Positions 12,715-23,509 of a stretch of DNA of 64,000 bases are shown here, piece by piece; positions within the stretch are counted from its first letter, which is position 1; each line of letters starts with the position of its first letter. The DNA is taken from the NCBI GenBank assembly GCA_001972305.1, contig BDDD01000379.1, forward strand, positions 62,001 to 126,000. Direction: 5' to 3'. The DNA comes from Cephalotus follicularis. Lineage: Eukaryota; Streptophyta; Magnoliopsida; Oxalidales; Cephalotaceae. The position numbers were made by a program, and so were the translations under genes. Below the pieces are notes generated by a model. That model worked only from the letters and a program-made list of their open reading frames with translations. It had not been told where the DNA came from and made no database searches.

Positions 12715-13390
12715 TGATAAGCTCAACCAGATTTGTCAAAATTAACAATAACTCTTAATTCATTTATTTGATTTCAATAATAATAAAAAATCCCAAGAAA
12801 ATAGTATAAATTATTCCTTCAATGCACAAGACTTTGCTTCTCTTTTGCTTCTTTAATCTGCATTCAATTCAATAGACAAAATAAATAGACATGCAATAAA
12901 AACAAGAATCATTTAAAACACTCAATTCCACAATTACGAGCCGTAACAAAGTAGAAATCAATGCACAATTACAAGAAATGAAACCTAAATTCTTAGTTTG
13001 TGCCGAGAAAATGAAAGAATAGATAACAAAAGAAACTTTGGATTCTTCTAGCCGCCATTTCACAAAATCGAATATTCTCTTGATGAAATTCAAAACTTTT
13101 GATTCTTTTACTAAGATTTCTCGGCAATCAAACAGAACATAAATTTGATTCTCCAAGAAAATAAAAGAAGAAAATTCAACAATAGATAATTTAAAATAAA
13201 AAATAACAAAGGAGAAAAAAGGAGAAGAATGAAGGAAACTACATTGTGAAATAAACAATAAAATATTATAATAGAATTAAAAAGATAAAAACTGTGTGTA
13301 TAAACTTACAGGATTCACAGCTGAAAAATGAGGCAAAATCTCTCTCTCTCTCACTCTATTTGTTTGCTGAGGTTTCTCTGTTCCTAGAAA
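12715..13390 (-). other. PAH 5' leader with a probable 5'UTR intron
   Basis: Reading the minus strand, a CT-rich leader near 13390-13311 ends at a strong donor (CCT/GTAAGTTT) with the boundary at about 13310/13311. A matching acceptor (CTTATCAG) lies about 18 nt upstream of the start ATG at 12700. A leader intron of about 590 nt is therefore likely; it is AT-rich and its open frames look fortuitous. This is inferred from splice consensus only. Confidence 0.55.
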
Positions 13391-13399
13391 ATTTTATAA

Positions 13400-14395
13400 T
13401 CAAATTTGTGTGTAATTAAAATATATTACCAATACCATGTTTATGTTTGAATTTTATTTATGTATGCGAATCCTCTGGTTAAGATGCTTGGAGGCTTCGT
13501 AGTTTTGACGTTTATTAAATGATTTGTCATTTGTTTGGAAATTTGGCACGTCTGTCTACTGAACCCATATAAATATAATGAAAATGATAGACTTGTCCTT
13601 CTGGTTTTGTTGATATTATCAGAATAGTAAATATAACGATGGATAGGCGTTGATTTTTCGGATGGGTTTTTTGGGGATTTCGAATAATTTTCGTGTTTGT
13701 TTGGCTTCTTCAGTTTTATTTTAAGAGTAACGTTGGATATTCCATACTTCTATTAATTTTTTTATTTTAAAACATAAATAATATTTGAAAAGTGTAATGA
13801 AATTCATTTATTTTTTTTATGTGTAATGTGATATGTGTTAAGATAAAAAAATTAATAATAAAACATAAAATGAACAGTGGATCACACGTTTTAGTGATAA
13901 ATTAGTAACTTTGTTGACTTGAAATGGATGAAAATTTAATGTAGAACTTATCACGTTCAAGAAGTCTCGTGACAGTTTTGATGATGTTGAATTCTTGATA
14001 ATAAAGTAGATGTGAAATTATTAAGGTGAGTCTACTCTTCTAGTCTTATTTGATATAACAGAAATACTTAATATTCATCAGTAATTCTTTACATGTGCTT
14101 TTCAAATCTAAGCAAATTTTTTTCTCTCTATTTTGTTTTCTCATCACAACATCGAACAAGTATAATTGATCATTACGTCACAAGAAAATATGTGAAAGAA
14201 TTATCAGTTAGTCATTACATGTAGACTAGAATACTAAATTTTCCTTGTCTACATATATTCTTCAGATGAAAAATCCTTTTAGATAAGCAATCCTTCATTT
14301 GGTAAATCGATGAAAAAAAAAGCAGTCAAAAAGAGTGGTTGGAGTGGATTCCAACGGAATTTTCGTAAGGTAAGAGAGTAAAGAGTCCATTAGAG
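13400..14395. other. AT-rich intergenic DNA, no gene seen
   Basis: Upstream flank of PAH. It has no long open frame, no recognised coding similarity and no clear transposon ends. It probably includes the PAH promoter on its left side. Confidence 0.5.
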
Positions 14396-15005
14396 TGCGG
14401 CTGACAATGGGACGAAGTGGTCGGATTTTGTTATCCCCGTCCCGCTAAAGAGTGAGGCAGAGACGGAACGGATTTTCCTTTCTTGATGGCGGGACGGAGG
14501 GAGAAGTCATTTCTTTGGCGAGACAGGGGCGGGAGTGGAGCTAGGGATGATAAAATCTGTCTCGATCCACTACATCGTTATCCCTAACCTCATTGATGTA
14601 TAAGCTAAATACAGTTACACAACCACATGATTAATAGTTTCTTTTATTTTTAAACTCACATATTAATATGGTTAAAGTTTAAGAAAAAAAAGATTATATG
14701 TATTTCTTATACATAAATACATATTATAATAAATCCTAGATATAATATTACAATAATATTTTGAGAAGCTTATTTATTGATATATTATATATGTGATAAA
14801 ATATATGTGATACAATATATAAAGGCGGGCCAAGGCAGGACGGAGCAGAGAAAACACTTACTTTGCCCCCTCCCCATCCCTACTTGCGGGGCATATTTTT
14901 TCCCTCATCCCCACTCCAATCCTTAAACGGGACGGAGATTTCTCACCCCATTTGTAGCGAAGCGGAACAGGGGCAGCGGGGGCGGGGTAAATTGCCACCC
15001 TACAT
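14396..15005. mobile_element. Nonautonomous hAT-like relic with GC-rich subterminal arms
   Basis: Two GC-rich arms flank an AT-rich core. The left arm opens TAGAGTGCGGCTGACAATGG and is rich in CCCCGTCCCG; the right arm, read in reverse complement, opens TAGGGTGGCAATTTACCCCG. Such GGGACGG-rich ends around an AT-rich core are typical of plant hAT derivatives. An 8-bp target duplication is not clear, so the borders are approximate. Confidence 0.5.
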
Positions 15006-15474
15006 GTGAGCTTATTCTTAGTTATGGAGGCAAAATTTTTAATAGTGTAAGGAAAATTTAAGTGCTTATCTAATTATATAATACTTAAAACATCGAATAT
15101 AATTGTAAATTATGAAACTATCATTACAAAAAAATTCTTATGAAAATGATATAATTGACAAAAAGAAAAGACCAAATAAAATTTAATTGTTTCATCAAAA
15201 TACATAACTAAACATAAAGATAAACATCATTTCACAATTATTTTAAACGAGTCTTCATATTTTAAAAATGTTGGATTAAACAATCTTATTTGAATGGTTA
15301 AGCAATCTTCAAGGAAATTTTTTTATCAATTTTTTCTCTAAAATCTATAATCGCTATGTCTCTGGCTCTCGCACTCTTTATCTCTCTGTTAAAATTGTCA
15401 CTTATCACTCATTAATAATACACATTTTTTCTAATTTCTAAAAGATAATTTTTAAGTTCATTATTTTAGTATTA

Positions 15475-15750
15475 TCTAAAGAGTATTATTTCCTTTCACT
15501 CCAGTGTGGAAGAGGTTTCTCCAACCCATTGATGTGAAAAGCTCCCCTAGTGACATATAATAATATATAAAAAACATGTGCAATGCACATTACATGTTTT
15601 AGAGAAATAAAAACTAAATTACAATAAAAACATCATTAATATGTCATGTGCATTGAACAAGCTTTTTTTAGATGTCACTAAGAGAGTTTGCCATCAATGA
15701 GTTGGAGAAACCTCCTCCACAGGAAAATAATACTCTTATTTAAAACTTAA
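15475..15750. mobile_element. Fold-back MITE with imperfect inverted repeats of about 50 bp or more
   Basis: The left arm (about 15504-15556, starting TGTGGAAGAGGTTTCTCCAA) is matched in reverse complement by the right arm (about 15721-15670, starting TGTGGAGGAGGTTTCTCCAA). The match extends outward through AAGAGTATTATTT on both sides. The core between the arms is AT-rich and noncoding. Family (Mutator-like or fold-back) and target duplication are undetermined. Confidence 0.7.
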
Positions 15751-15849
15751 AAACTCAATATTATAATAACCAATATTTGTTTGATATAGAGCTGATCGCA
15801 TAATTAGCTCTTAATCAAGTGGTTTGGCTAAATAACAAACATGTTGTGT

Positions 15850-16229
15850 TTTATGTTGAGGGAGGCAAAGGGAAAAAGAAAAAAAATCATTATTATTCTT
15901 TTTTTAAAGTTCAATAGAGGCAATTGTCCCCACTGGTCCAATGTGGGATCGCCTCTGTTTATTCATACTTGGGGTCCCCTTTTTATTTATAGTGGTATGT
16001 GGTAGAGTTTAAGTGTAGCTTGTATTGTAGAGTTTCACTGAAATTCGTGAAGGAGAGTCATGGAGGGACTCGTAGATTGATAGTCTTAGTAAGATTGTAT
16101 CATTTGTCGTTGCTGTAAGCATATTAGAATTTTCAATGTGGGTCAGGTTTTATCACTTTGTGAGATAGCTGTGTTGGCTAGTGCCATGTGGCATCATCTT
16201 AGCCCATGACCAAATTTTACCTCATCACA
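15850..16229 (-). repeat. Probable 3' LTR of the Tat-like gypsy element
   Basis: It begins with TG directly after the polypurine tract and contains a TATA box (TATAAATA near 15985, minus strand). The far end is not fixed because no second LTR is available for comparison. Confidence 0.45.
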
Positions 16230-19200
16230 ATGCCCCTCAATTGTTTGAGCCTAAAGAGCATCTGATAGCGTTAAGGAAATAATTGTGAATAAGTTACCTT
16301 ATTTGAATTTGATTTAAGAGGAGCACTTTGGAATTGCATGGCTGAAAAATGGCATAAAGGATTTTTTTCGGATGACATGAGCCGTGGAGAGGGCCACATT
16401 GGCTCATTGAGGTAGATGGCCTTGAACCAAGGGCTCGTGCCATGGCTTTGTGCGATGGTCTTGCATCGTATCTTGGCGATGTGGCCTAGTCTGCTTATAA
16501 TAAGATGACTTTTGGTCTGTGAATAGTAAGGGGACGCGTAACATATCAAATTGAAGCTCATGCTAAGCTCTATGATATTTAAAGACTATGTTCAATATAA
16601 TCTTGGAAATATATTGCCTTGTCAGGCAAAACAAGAACTTTTCTCGTAATGGGCTTACGTTCCAAAAGTTTCGTAAACCTTTGGAAAGATGTTGCCTTAT
16701 GGAGGCAAGGAGAGGACCTTGTCCATAAGAGCTTAGGTTCCAAAAGAGTTACGCATGGCCTCTTACAATGGAAAGGAGAGGCTTAGAGGTTAGCTTCTGA
16801 GCGTAAGTCCTTGACCAGTAGTTTTAGTGTTGCCCCCTAAGTTTTAGATTTATTGTGGGGCTCTTATTGATTTTGCTTCTATGGCATCTTCTGATAAGAT
16901 TTTGGCAGTTATCGGAACCAATTACAATGTCATCATGTAAACCATAAAGGGAGAAAGAAACTCAACTATTATTGAAAATAAAAGGAAATATTTAGGTAAG
17001 TCCTAAGCAATGGAGATCATAACGATCTTTAACACTAGTAATGTCCCAAAATACTAATTACTGGAAGAAGCTCTAAAAGTTTTGAGAGTTCCAAGCCCTT
17101 GGATTCTCTTTCTAGAGAATGTCTCTAATTGATAAAAACCTGGTCGAATTATACGGTTAACCTTGTAAGGGCCTTCCCAGTTGGGTGAGAGCTTGCCTTT
17201 AGCTCTTGGGTCGAAAACCCCCAAACGTCTTAAGACCAACTCTCTAACCTTAAAATATTTGCCTTTAATTTTATTTTTTTACTATCTGGCAACCATTTGG
17301 TGCTAATCCACTGTGCGAATCTGTGCTCGATCACATACTTTATTTAACAAGTCGAATGGGTGCAAAGCCCTTCTACATCTTGCACTTCGTCAAAACTTTC
17401 TACCCAATCTAATGGGACTCCAATTTTGATGGGAATGACAACTTTTGTGCCAAATGACAAATTAAATGGGGTTTCTCTCATTGTCGTTCATGGTATGGTT
17501 CGGTTTGCCCAAAGGATGTTATAGATTTATCAACCCAAAAGTCCTTTAGCTTGATCAAACTTCTTTTTCAGCCATTCCAGGAAAGTACAGTTGGTTATCT
17601 CAGCTTGTCTATTTTTACGAGGATGGCCAACAAAGGAAAAGCAATGTTCAATATTAAGTTATTCGTAGAACTCCTTGAAGCGGTAGTTGTCAAATTGCTT
17701 GTCGTTATTAGTGACAAGGATACGCAGTAAGCCAAACCTGCAAATAATAGATTTTCAAAAGAAATTTTGGGTTTTGTAATAGTCGCAAGTGGGTTTGCCT
17801 TTACCCACTTAGTAAAATAGTCGATTGCGGCAAGAAGAAACTTCCTTTGTCCAGTTGCCATCGGAAAGGGTCGAAGAATATCCACTCCCCACATAGCAAA
17901 AGGAAATGGATTTTCCAAGGAGGCAAGGGGAGTAGCCGACTGTCAGGTAATTAGGGCGAATTTTTGACATTGTTTGTATTTCTTTACATAGTTTATGGCA
18001 TTCGAGTGAATGGTTGGCCAATAGTACCCATCCCGTAAGATTTTCAACACTAAGGATCTTCCTACTAAGGCTGTCACAAATACTCTCATGGATCTCTTTT
18101 AGAGCATAGTATGTTTCAGTTGGTCAAAGGCATTTAAGGTGTGGCAATGTGTAGCTCCTTCAGTAGAGCTTTCCCTCAATCATGGAATAGCGAGCAAAAT
18201 GAGTAACAACTTTGTGAGCTTCACGCTTGTCTTGGGGAAGCTTAGAGTATTCTAAATAGTCAACTAGTGGATCCATCAAACATGGTTGAAGGTCCACTTG
18301 CATTACAACCTCCATGTCTTGAATGCTCGAAGTTTTGACGACTCTAAGGAATATTATGCTCTTTAAATAAGGATAGTTCAAAGTTGAGAGTTTTGATAGT
18401 GCGTCAGCCTTCACATTATTAGCTTTTGGGACTCGATGAATTTGGAATTCTTCGAACCAAGGGATGATGTTTTTACGTTACTCAAACATTTCACCACTCT
18501 TAGTTCCTTAGCCTCGTACTCCCTAAGAACGTAGTTTACAATGAGTTAAGAGTCGCTGCAGACCATTAGTTTTCTTAATCCGATCACTAGTGCTAGGTTC
18601 AATCCTGCAATTAGGGCTTCATATTATGCCTCGTTGTTTGAAGATTTGAACTCAAATTATAGAGCATACTCTAAGATGTATCCGTTAGGCCTTGTTAGAA
18701 TGATTCTAGTTTTGTTGACGCTCTTGCTGGAAAATCCATCCCCGTATAATTCCCAAAATAGAGTGTGATTGGGCTAATCTTTCATCCAATCTTCAGGGAT
18801 CATGTATTCAACCACAAAATCAGCTAGCACTTGAGCTTTGATGGCTGGTCAGGGTTTGTAGTGGATCTAAAGTTTACTTAGTTCTATAGACCAATGTATC
18901 ATCATTCCCGATATGTGTAGCCTGTGCAAGGGTTTTATTAATGGCGCTTAATCAAGACACTAATAATGTGTGACTAGAAATATGGTCACAATTTTTGAGT
19001 CGCTATGACTAAGGCATAAGCCAGTTTCTCCACTCTTATATACCTTGTTTTTGCCTTATGAAGTACTTTGCTGACGAATATATAGGTTTATGAAAATTTG
19101 TTTCATCTCGTACTAGTACAACACTCAGTCTCATGGGAAGCAATGTAGGTTTTCAATTCGTTAGATGTCGTTTGGCATTCCTTCGTCCATTGTAAGTCCT

Positions 19201-21285
19201 TTACAATCCTTAACGTCTTGAAAAAAAGAAAGACAATTTTCAACCGATTTTGACATGAATAGACTTAGTTCTGAAACGCGTTCGGTGAGCCTTTGGACCT
19301 CTTTGATAGATTGAGGTTGTACCATGTTGAATGGCTTATATCTTCTCCAGATTGGCCTCGATCCTTTGTTGGCTTACCATGAAGTCGAAGAATTTCCCAT
19401 ATGTGATTCCGAAAACACATTTGATAGGATTGAGCTTCATTTGATATTTCCTCAAGACCTTGAAGGCTTCTATAAGGTCTTTCACATGTTGACTGGTCTT
19501 TTTGCTCTTGAATAACATGTCATCTACATAAACCTCCATGTTACAGTCAATTTGACCCTCGAAGAGCTTGTTGATAAGCTTTTGGTAAGTCACTATGGCA
19601 TTTTTTAGTCTCAATGGCATCATCCGATAGAAATATAGCCCTTGATCGATTATGAATGAAGTTTTTGGAATGACTAGCTTGTGTATCCTTATTAGTTTAT
19701 AGCTTGAAAAGGCATCCATAAAACCGAATAACTTATGTTTGGAGGTAGCATCGATAAGAAGATCGATTCTTGTTAGTGGGTAGAAGTATTTGGGGCTGGC
19801 CTTGTTCGAGTTAGTGAAGCCAATGCATATCTTTCACTTGCCATTCAACTTCTTGACCATAACTTCATTGGCCAACCACTATGGATAGTTAATTTATTGG
19901 ATTAACCCAACTTTCAAGAGTTTGTCATCATCCGATCACTTGTTGTTGGTCGAAGACGAAGTTCCCCTTATTTATGCGAATTAGTCAGTAGACGAGATTG
20001 ATGTTAAGTTGATGTGAGATGAATTTAGGTTAAATACCCGACATGTCTGCGACGGTCCAAGCAAAGACGTATGAATACGATTGTAAAATGGCCTTAATTG
20101 ATTGTTTGTCATCGCCTTCCAAAAGAGAGCCCATGTCCACGACCTTGTTCGGGTCGTTCTTGAAAAGTTGAATCAGTGACAGTTCCTCTACAGGTTCCCC
20201 TATTTGTTCAAACGTGAAGTCTCTTAGATCCTGAATCTCAATGTATGACTCCTCGTTAGATTTTGGCTTTAATGTTATGGAATAACATTGTCTAGCTGTC
20301 TTCTGGTCTCCTCTAACCTTTCCAACTCCAGAACTTGTCAGAAACTTTATCTTTAGGTATGGTGTTGACACGATGGCCCCCAGAGCATTAAGGATCGTCC
20401 TTCTTATAATCACGTTGTAAGCCGAAAAAAGCTTGAAAACCAGGAATTTGGCCATAAATGTGATTGGCAAGGCGCGATGCCTACGGTGATCGGTAGTTCA
20501 ATAGTGCCTTCAGCCTCTATAGGCTCTCCTAATAACCTATAGAGGGAGGAGATTGTAGGTTTGAGTCTGTCCTGGCCAAATTCCATATTCTCAAAAGCTT
20601 AGTAGTATAGTATATTGGTCAAGCTATCATCATAAATGAGAATTCTTTTGACTTCGAAATTGGCCACGATGAGGGTGATCACTGCAACATCTTCATGGGG
20701 GGTTTGGATGCAGTCAAAATCGACGTCTGAGAAGGAGATAAGCAACTCTGTCTTTGCTCTCTTGTTCGAAGTAAAGACTGCTGCTACTTGACGAGGGCAG
20801 GTCCTTATAGGTGACGAGGTTACACGTTCGGTGGTAGACCTCTTAAGTGTGCTATATGTGATACCAAAAACGAGTCGTTGTTGTGTAATCTTACTCGTTC
20901 GCGATTTTTTTCCAGCCATGGTCATGTTTCAGAAGAGTAGGAATCCGAAAATATTCATTTCCTACAAACAACACCAATATGTTGTTGCAAAACTGGTAAA
21001 TCTCGTAACAGAATTTGTGAACTCAAGATTAATGAAGCGAAAAGGTTGTTGGATGCTTCTAATGGGTTTCTGTTGGGTCTTGTCAACAGCAAACTTGATA
21101 TTCGTTCGTGTGGGATTGTCTTCTAGAAGTTATGGAGAAAGAAACAGCTCAACAAGTGACTTGCATGCATTTTGTGTGCATACAATATTCCTCACGTGAG
21201 ACAATTGATGCAACAATCAAACAAACAAAGTCCCAGAATTTGCTAGAAACGAACAGTTTAGACCATGAATTTGTCGCCAAGTTGT
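15850..21285 (-). mobile_element. Decayed Ty3/gypsy element, Tat/Ogre-like, minus strand
   Basis: An old element recognisable by its order on the minus strand: protease-like region (20599-20925), protease/RT linker (20030-20470), reverse transcriptase with YVDD (19336-19719), RNase H region (about 18400-18880), integrase core (17595-17918) and integrase C-terminus (17054-17239). A polypurine tract TTGAGGGGCAT at 16230-16240 abuts a probable 3' LTR that starts TGTGATGAGG at 16229 and has a TATAAATA box near 15985. A primer-binding-like TTGGCGAC lies near 21275. No convincing gag and no second LTR were found. It is clearly broken, with many (more than five) disruptions, and looks old. Confidence 0.8.
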
Positions 21286-21299
21286 GGTCACATTTATAA

Positions 21300-22185
21300 T
21301 TCCCTAGCAAGCAACGCTATCTGGTTACGGCTCTAAGGAGATGACGGGTTGACTTTGAAATCATAATCACATGTATCATCTGAAAACAATTACGTTATAA
21401 GCCACCATATAGGAAAAGAGAAAAAATTGCGTTTTCAACCATATATCTAACAGGTTGATCAAGACTTATTAATAACAAAAAAAAAAAAAATACATTATTT
21501 CAAAGCGTTAAAACGGATTATTAATAGGGTTTAAGAATAAATTTTTCATATTCGGATCTAACGGATAACAAATACAAAAATATTCGTATTTAAACATATA
21601 TTAATTTATTGACTATAATAACCTATTCTTTTATTTATGTGCGTAAACAGATGATTATCATAAAATCATCAAATAACTCTAAAATATAGTATAAAACATA
21701 TTTTTTGAAATTAATTTCTAAAACGGATCATAATATTTAAAATAAAGCATAAAGTAATTTACAACTTACAAATTAGATATAATTATAATTTGTTAATCAT
21801 CAACGAATTCAAGTCTAACCGACAACAGATAAAAAAACATGGACTCCAATGATACTTTTCGTAAGCTTTGGTCTGGGCTAGGCAAAATGAATATTTATTG
21901 GATAATCCTCTGTGGCACTTAGTACATTTTTATTGGGCTGAAACAATGGGCTTACAGAGAGACTTTTGCCTCGTAAATCGCCATAGCCAATTGTTTAAGG
22001 CTGACCTCCGGGGCCCTTATCCACAGGAGATTACACATTACAATACCATGATTTTCTTGTTCAACACCCCAACAAAATTTTAAAGTCTCCTCCCCATCCC
22101 ACAGTCACAGGATAAAGACGTTTATAGTCTACCAAACTACCAAATCCAGATTGCGATCTTCACTGCAACCACCGCAGTAACCCAT
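21300..22185. other. Intergenic DNA with the promoter side of the seven-transmembrane gene
   Basis: AT-rich DNA between the gypsy relic and the ATG at 22190. It has no supported gene. The last ~120 bp become C-rich and probably include the 5'UTR of the next gene. Confidence 0.45.
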
Positions 22186-22189
22186 CAAA

Positions 22190-23509
22190 ATGACGAAAAC
22201 ACCCTTCCAACTCCTCCTCCTCCTCCTCATCCTCTCCTTCCTCTCCCTCACCTCGGCTGAGATCAAGACCCTAACAATCTCAGCCGACTCTCGACCAATG
22301 ATCCTCTTCGAGAAATTCGGCTTCACTCACACCGGCCACGTGTCAATCTCTGTCTCCTCGGTCTCGGTCTCCTTCTCCATGAACGCCCCGAACCCGGACC
22401 CGTCGCGACTGGGCTTCTTCCTCCTATCCGAAGAATCCCTCCTCCAAGTCCTGCGTGAAATCCAAGAAAACCCTCACTTCTGCGTCCTCGACTCCCACTA
22501 TATCCAACACCTCTTCACCTTCCGGGAGCTCTCGCCTCCCCCCCTCTCTCTCTTCAAACAGACCTACCCTGTCTCCACTCCCAACGAGTACTCCCTCTTC
22601 TTCGCCAACTGCGCCCCTGAGACACGTGTCTCCATGCACGTGAGCACCGAAATCTATAACCTCGATCGCGACGGCTCCAAGGATTTCCTCTCCGCCGGCC
22701 TCACTCAGCTCCCTTCCCTCTTCTTCCTCTTCTCTCTCCTCTACGTCGCATTTCTAGGGTTTTGGATCTACATTTGTTACACCAATCTCAGATCCGTACA
22801 CCGGATCCATCTACTAATGGCCGGATTGCTTCTATTCAAAGCCTTTAACCTCATCTGCGCCGCCGAGGATAAGCACTACGTGAAAGTCACTGGTACACCT
22901 CACGGCTGGGACGTTCTGTTCTATATCTTACAGTTTATCCGTGTCGTTATGCTCTTTACGGTTATCGTTTTGATCGGCACTGGATGGTCTTTTTTGAAGC
23001 CGTTTTTGCAAGAGAAGGAGAAGAAAGTTTTGATGATTGTGATTCCGTTGCAAGTTTTGGCCAACGTGGCGTCGGTTGTTATTGGAGAGACCGGGCCGTT
23101 TATTAAGGACTGGGTGACGTGGAATCAGGTTTTCTTGTTGGTTGATATTATCTGCTGTTGCGCGATTCTTTTCCCTATCGTGTGGTCGATTCGAGCTCTG
23201 AGGGAGACCTCTAAGACTGACGGGAAGGCGGCGAGGAACCTGTCCAAATTGACTCTGTTTAGGCAGTTCTACATTGTGGTGATTGGTTACTTGTACTTCA
23301 CGCGAATTGTGGTGTTTGCTTTGAAGACGATCGCGGCTTATAAGTTCCAGTGGGTTAGTAATGCTGCTGAGGAGATGGCGAGTTTGTTGTTTTATGCAGT
23401 GATGTTTTATATGTTCCGGCCGGTGGAGAAGAATGAGTACTTTGTTCTTGACGAGGAAGAAGAGGAGGCTGCAGAATTGGCCCTTCGGGACGAAGAATTT
23501 GAGCTCTAA
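22190..23509 (+). CDS. Lung seven-transmembrane receptor family protein (GPR107/108-like; plant CAND6/7-like), 439 aa
   Basis: Intronless gene with all family hallmarks. It has an N-terminal signal peptide (Leu-rich, to about residue 24), a lumenal/extracellular domain with Cys residues (to about residue 170), then seven hydrophobic segments. Recognisable segments include FFLFSLLYVAFLGFWIYICY, IHLLMAGLLLFKAFNLICA and FYILQFIRVVMLFTVIVLIG. A short acidic cytosolic tail begins after FYMFRPVEKNEYF. In animals GPR107/108 act in Golgi/endosome trafficking; the Arabidopsis relatives were named candidate GPCRs, and true G-protein coupling is not shown by sequence. Length of about 440 aa is normal. 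The ATG at 22190 is chosen because the signal peptide starts there. Coding DNA is strongly C-rich in the first half, unlike its AT-rich surroundings. Confidence 0.93.
   Translation: MTKTPFQLLLLLLILSFLSLTSAEIKTLTISADSRPMILFEKFGFTHTGHVSISVSSVSVSFSMNAPNPDPSRLGFFLLSEESLLQVLREIQENPHFCVLDSHYIQHLFTFRELSPPPLSLFKQTYPVSTPNEYSLFFANCAPETRVSMHVSTEIYNLDRDGSKDFLSAGLTQLPSLFFLFSLLYVAFLGFWIYICYTNLRSVHRIHLLMAGLLLFKAFNLICAAEDKHYVKVTGTPHGWDVLFYILQFIRVVMLFTVIVLIGTGWSFLKPFLQEKEKKVLMIVIPLQVLANVASVVIGETGPFIKDWVTWNQVFLLVDIICCCAILFPIVWSIRALRETSKTDGKAARNLSKLTLFRQFYIVVIGYLYFTRIVVFALKTIAAYKFQWVSNAAEEMASLLFYAVMFYMFRPVEKNEYFVLDEEEEEAAELALRDEEFEL

Noticed and set aside
12869-13258. 129-aa Phe/Ile-rich frame on the minus strand
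   Set aside because: It lies in the probable PAH leader intron and is explained by T-rich composition.
20831-21299. Plus-strand frames of 122 and 63 aa over the gypsy 5' region
   Set aside because: They run opposite to the element's coding strand and show no domain.
22129-22639. Minus-strand frames opposite the 7TM gene
   Set aside because: They are shadows of the strongly biased coding sequence of the 7TM gene.
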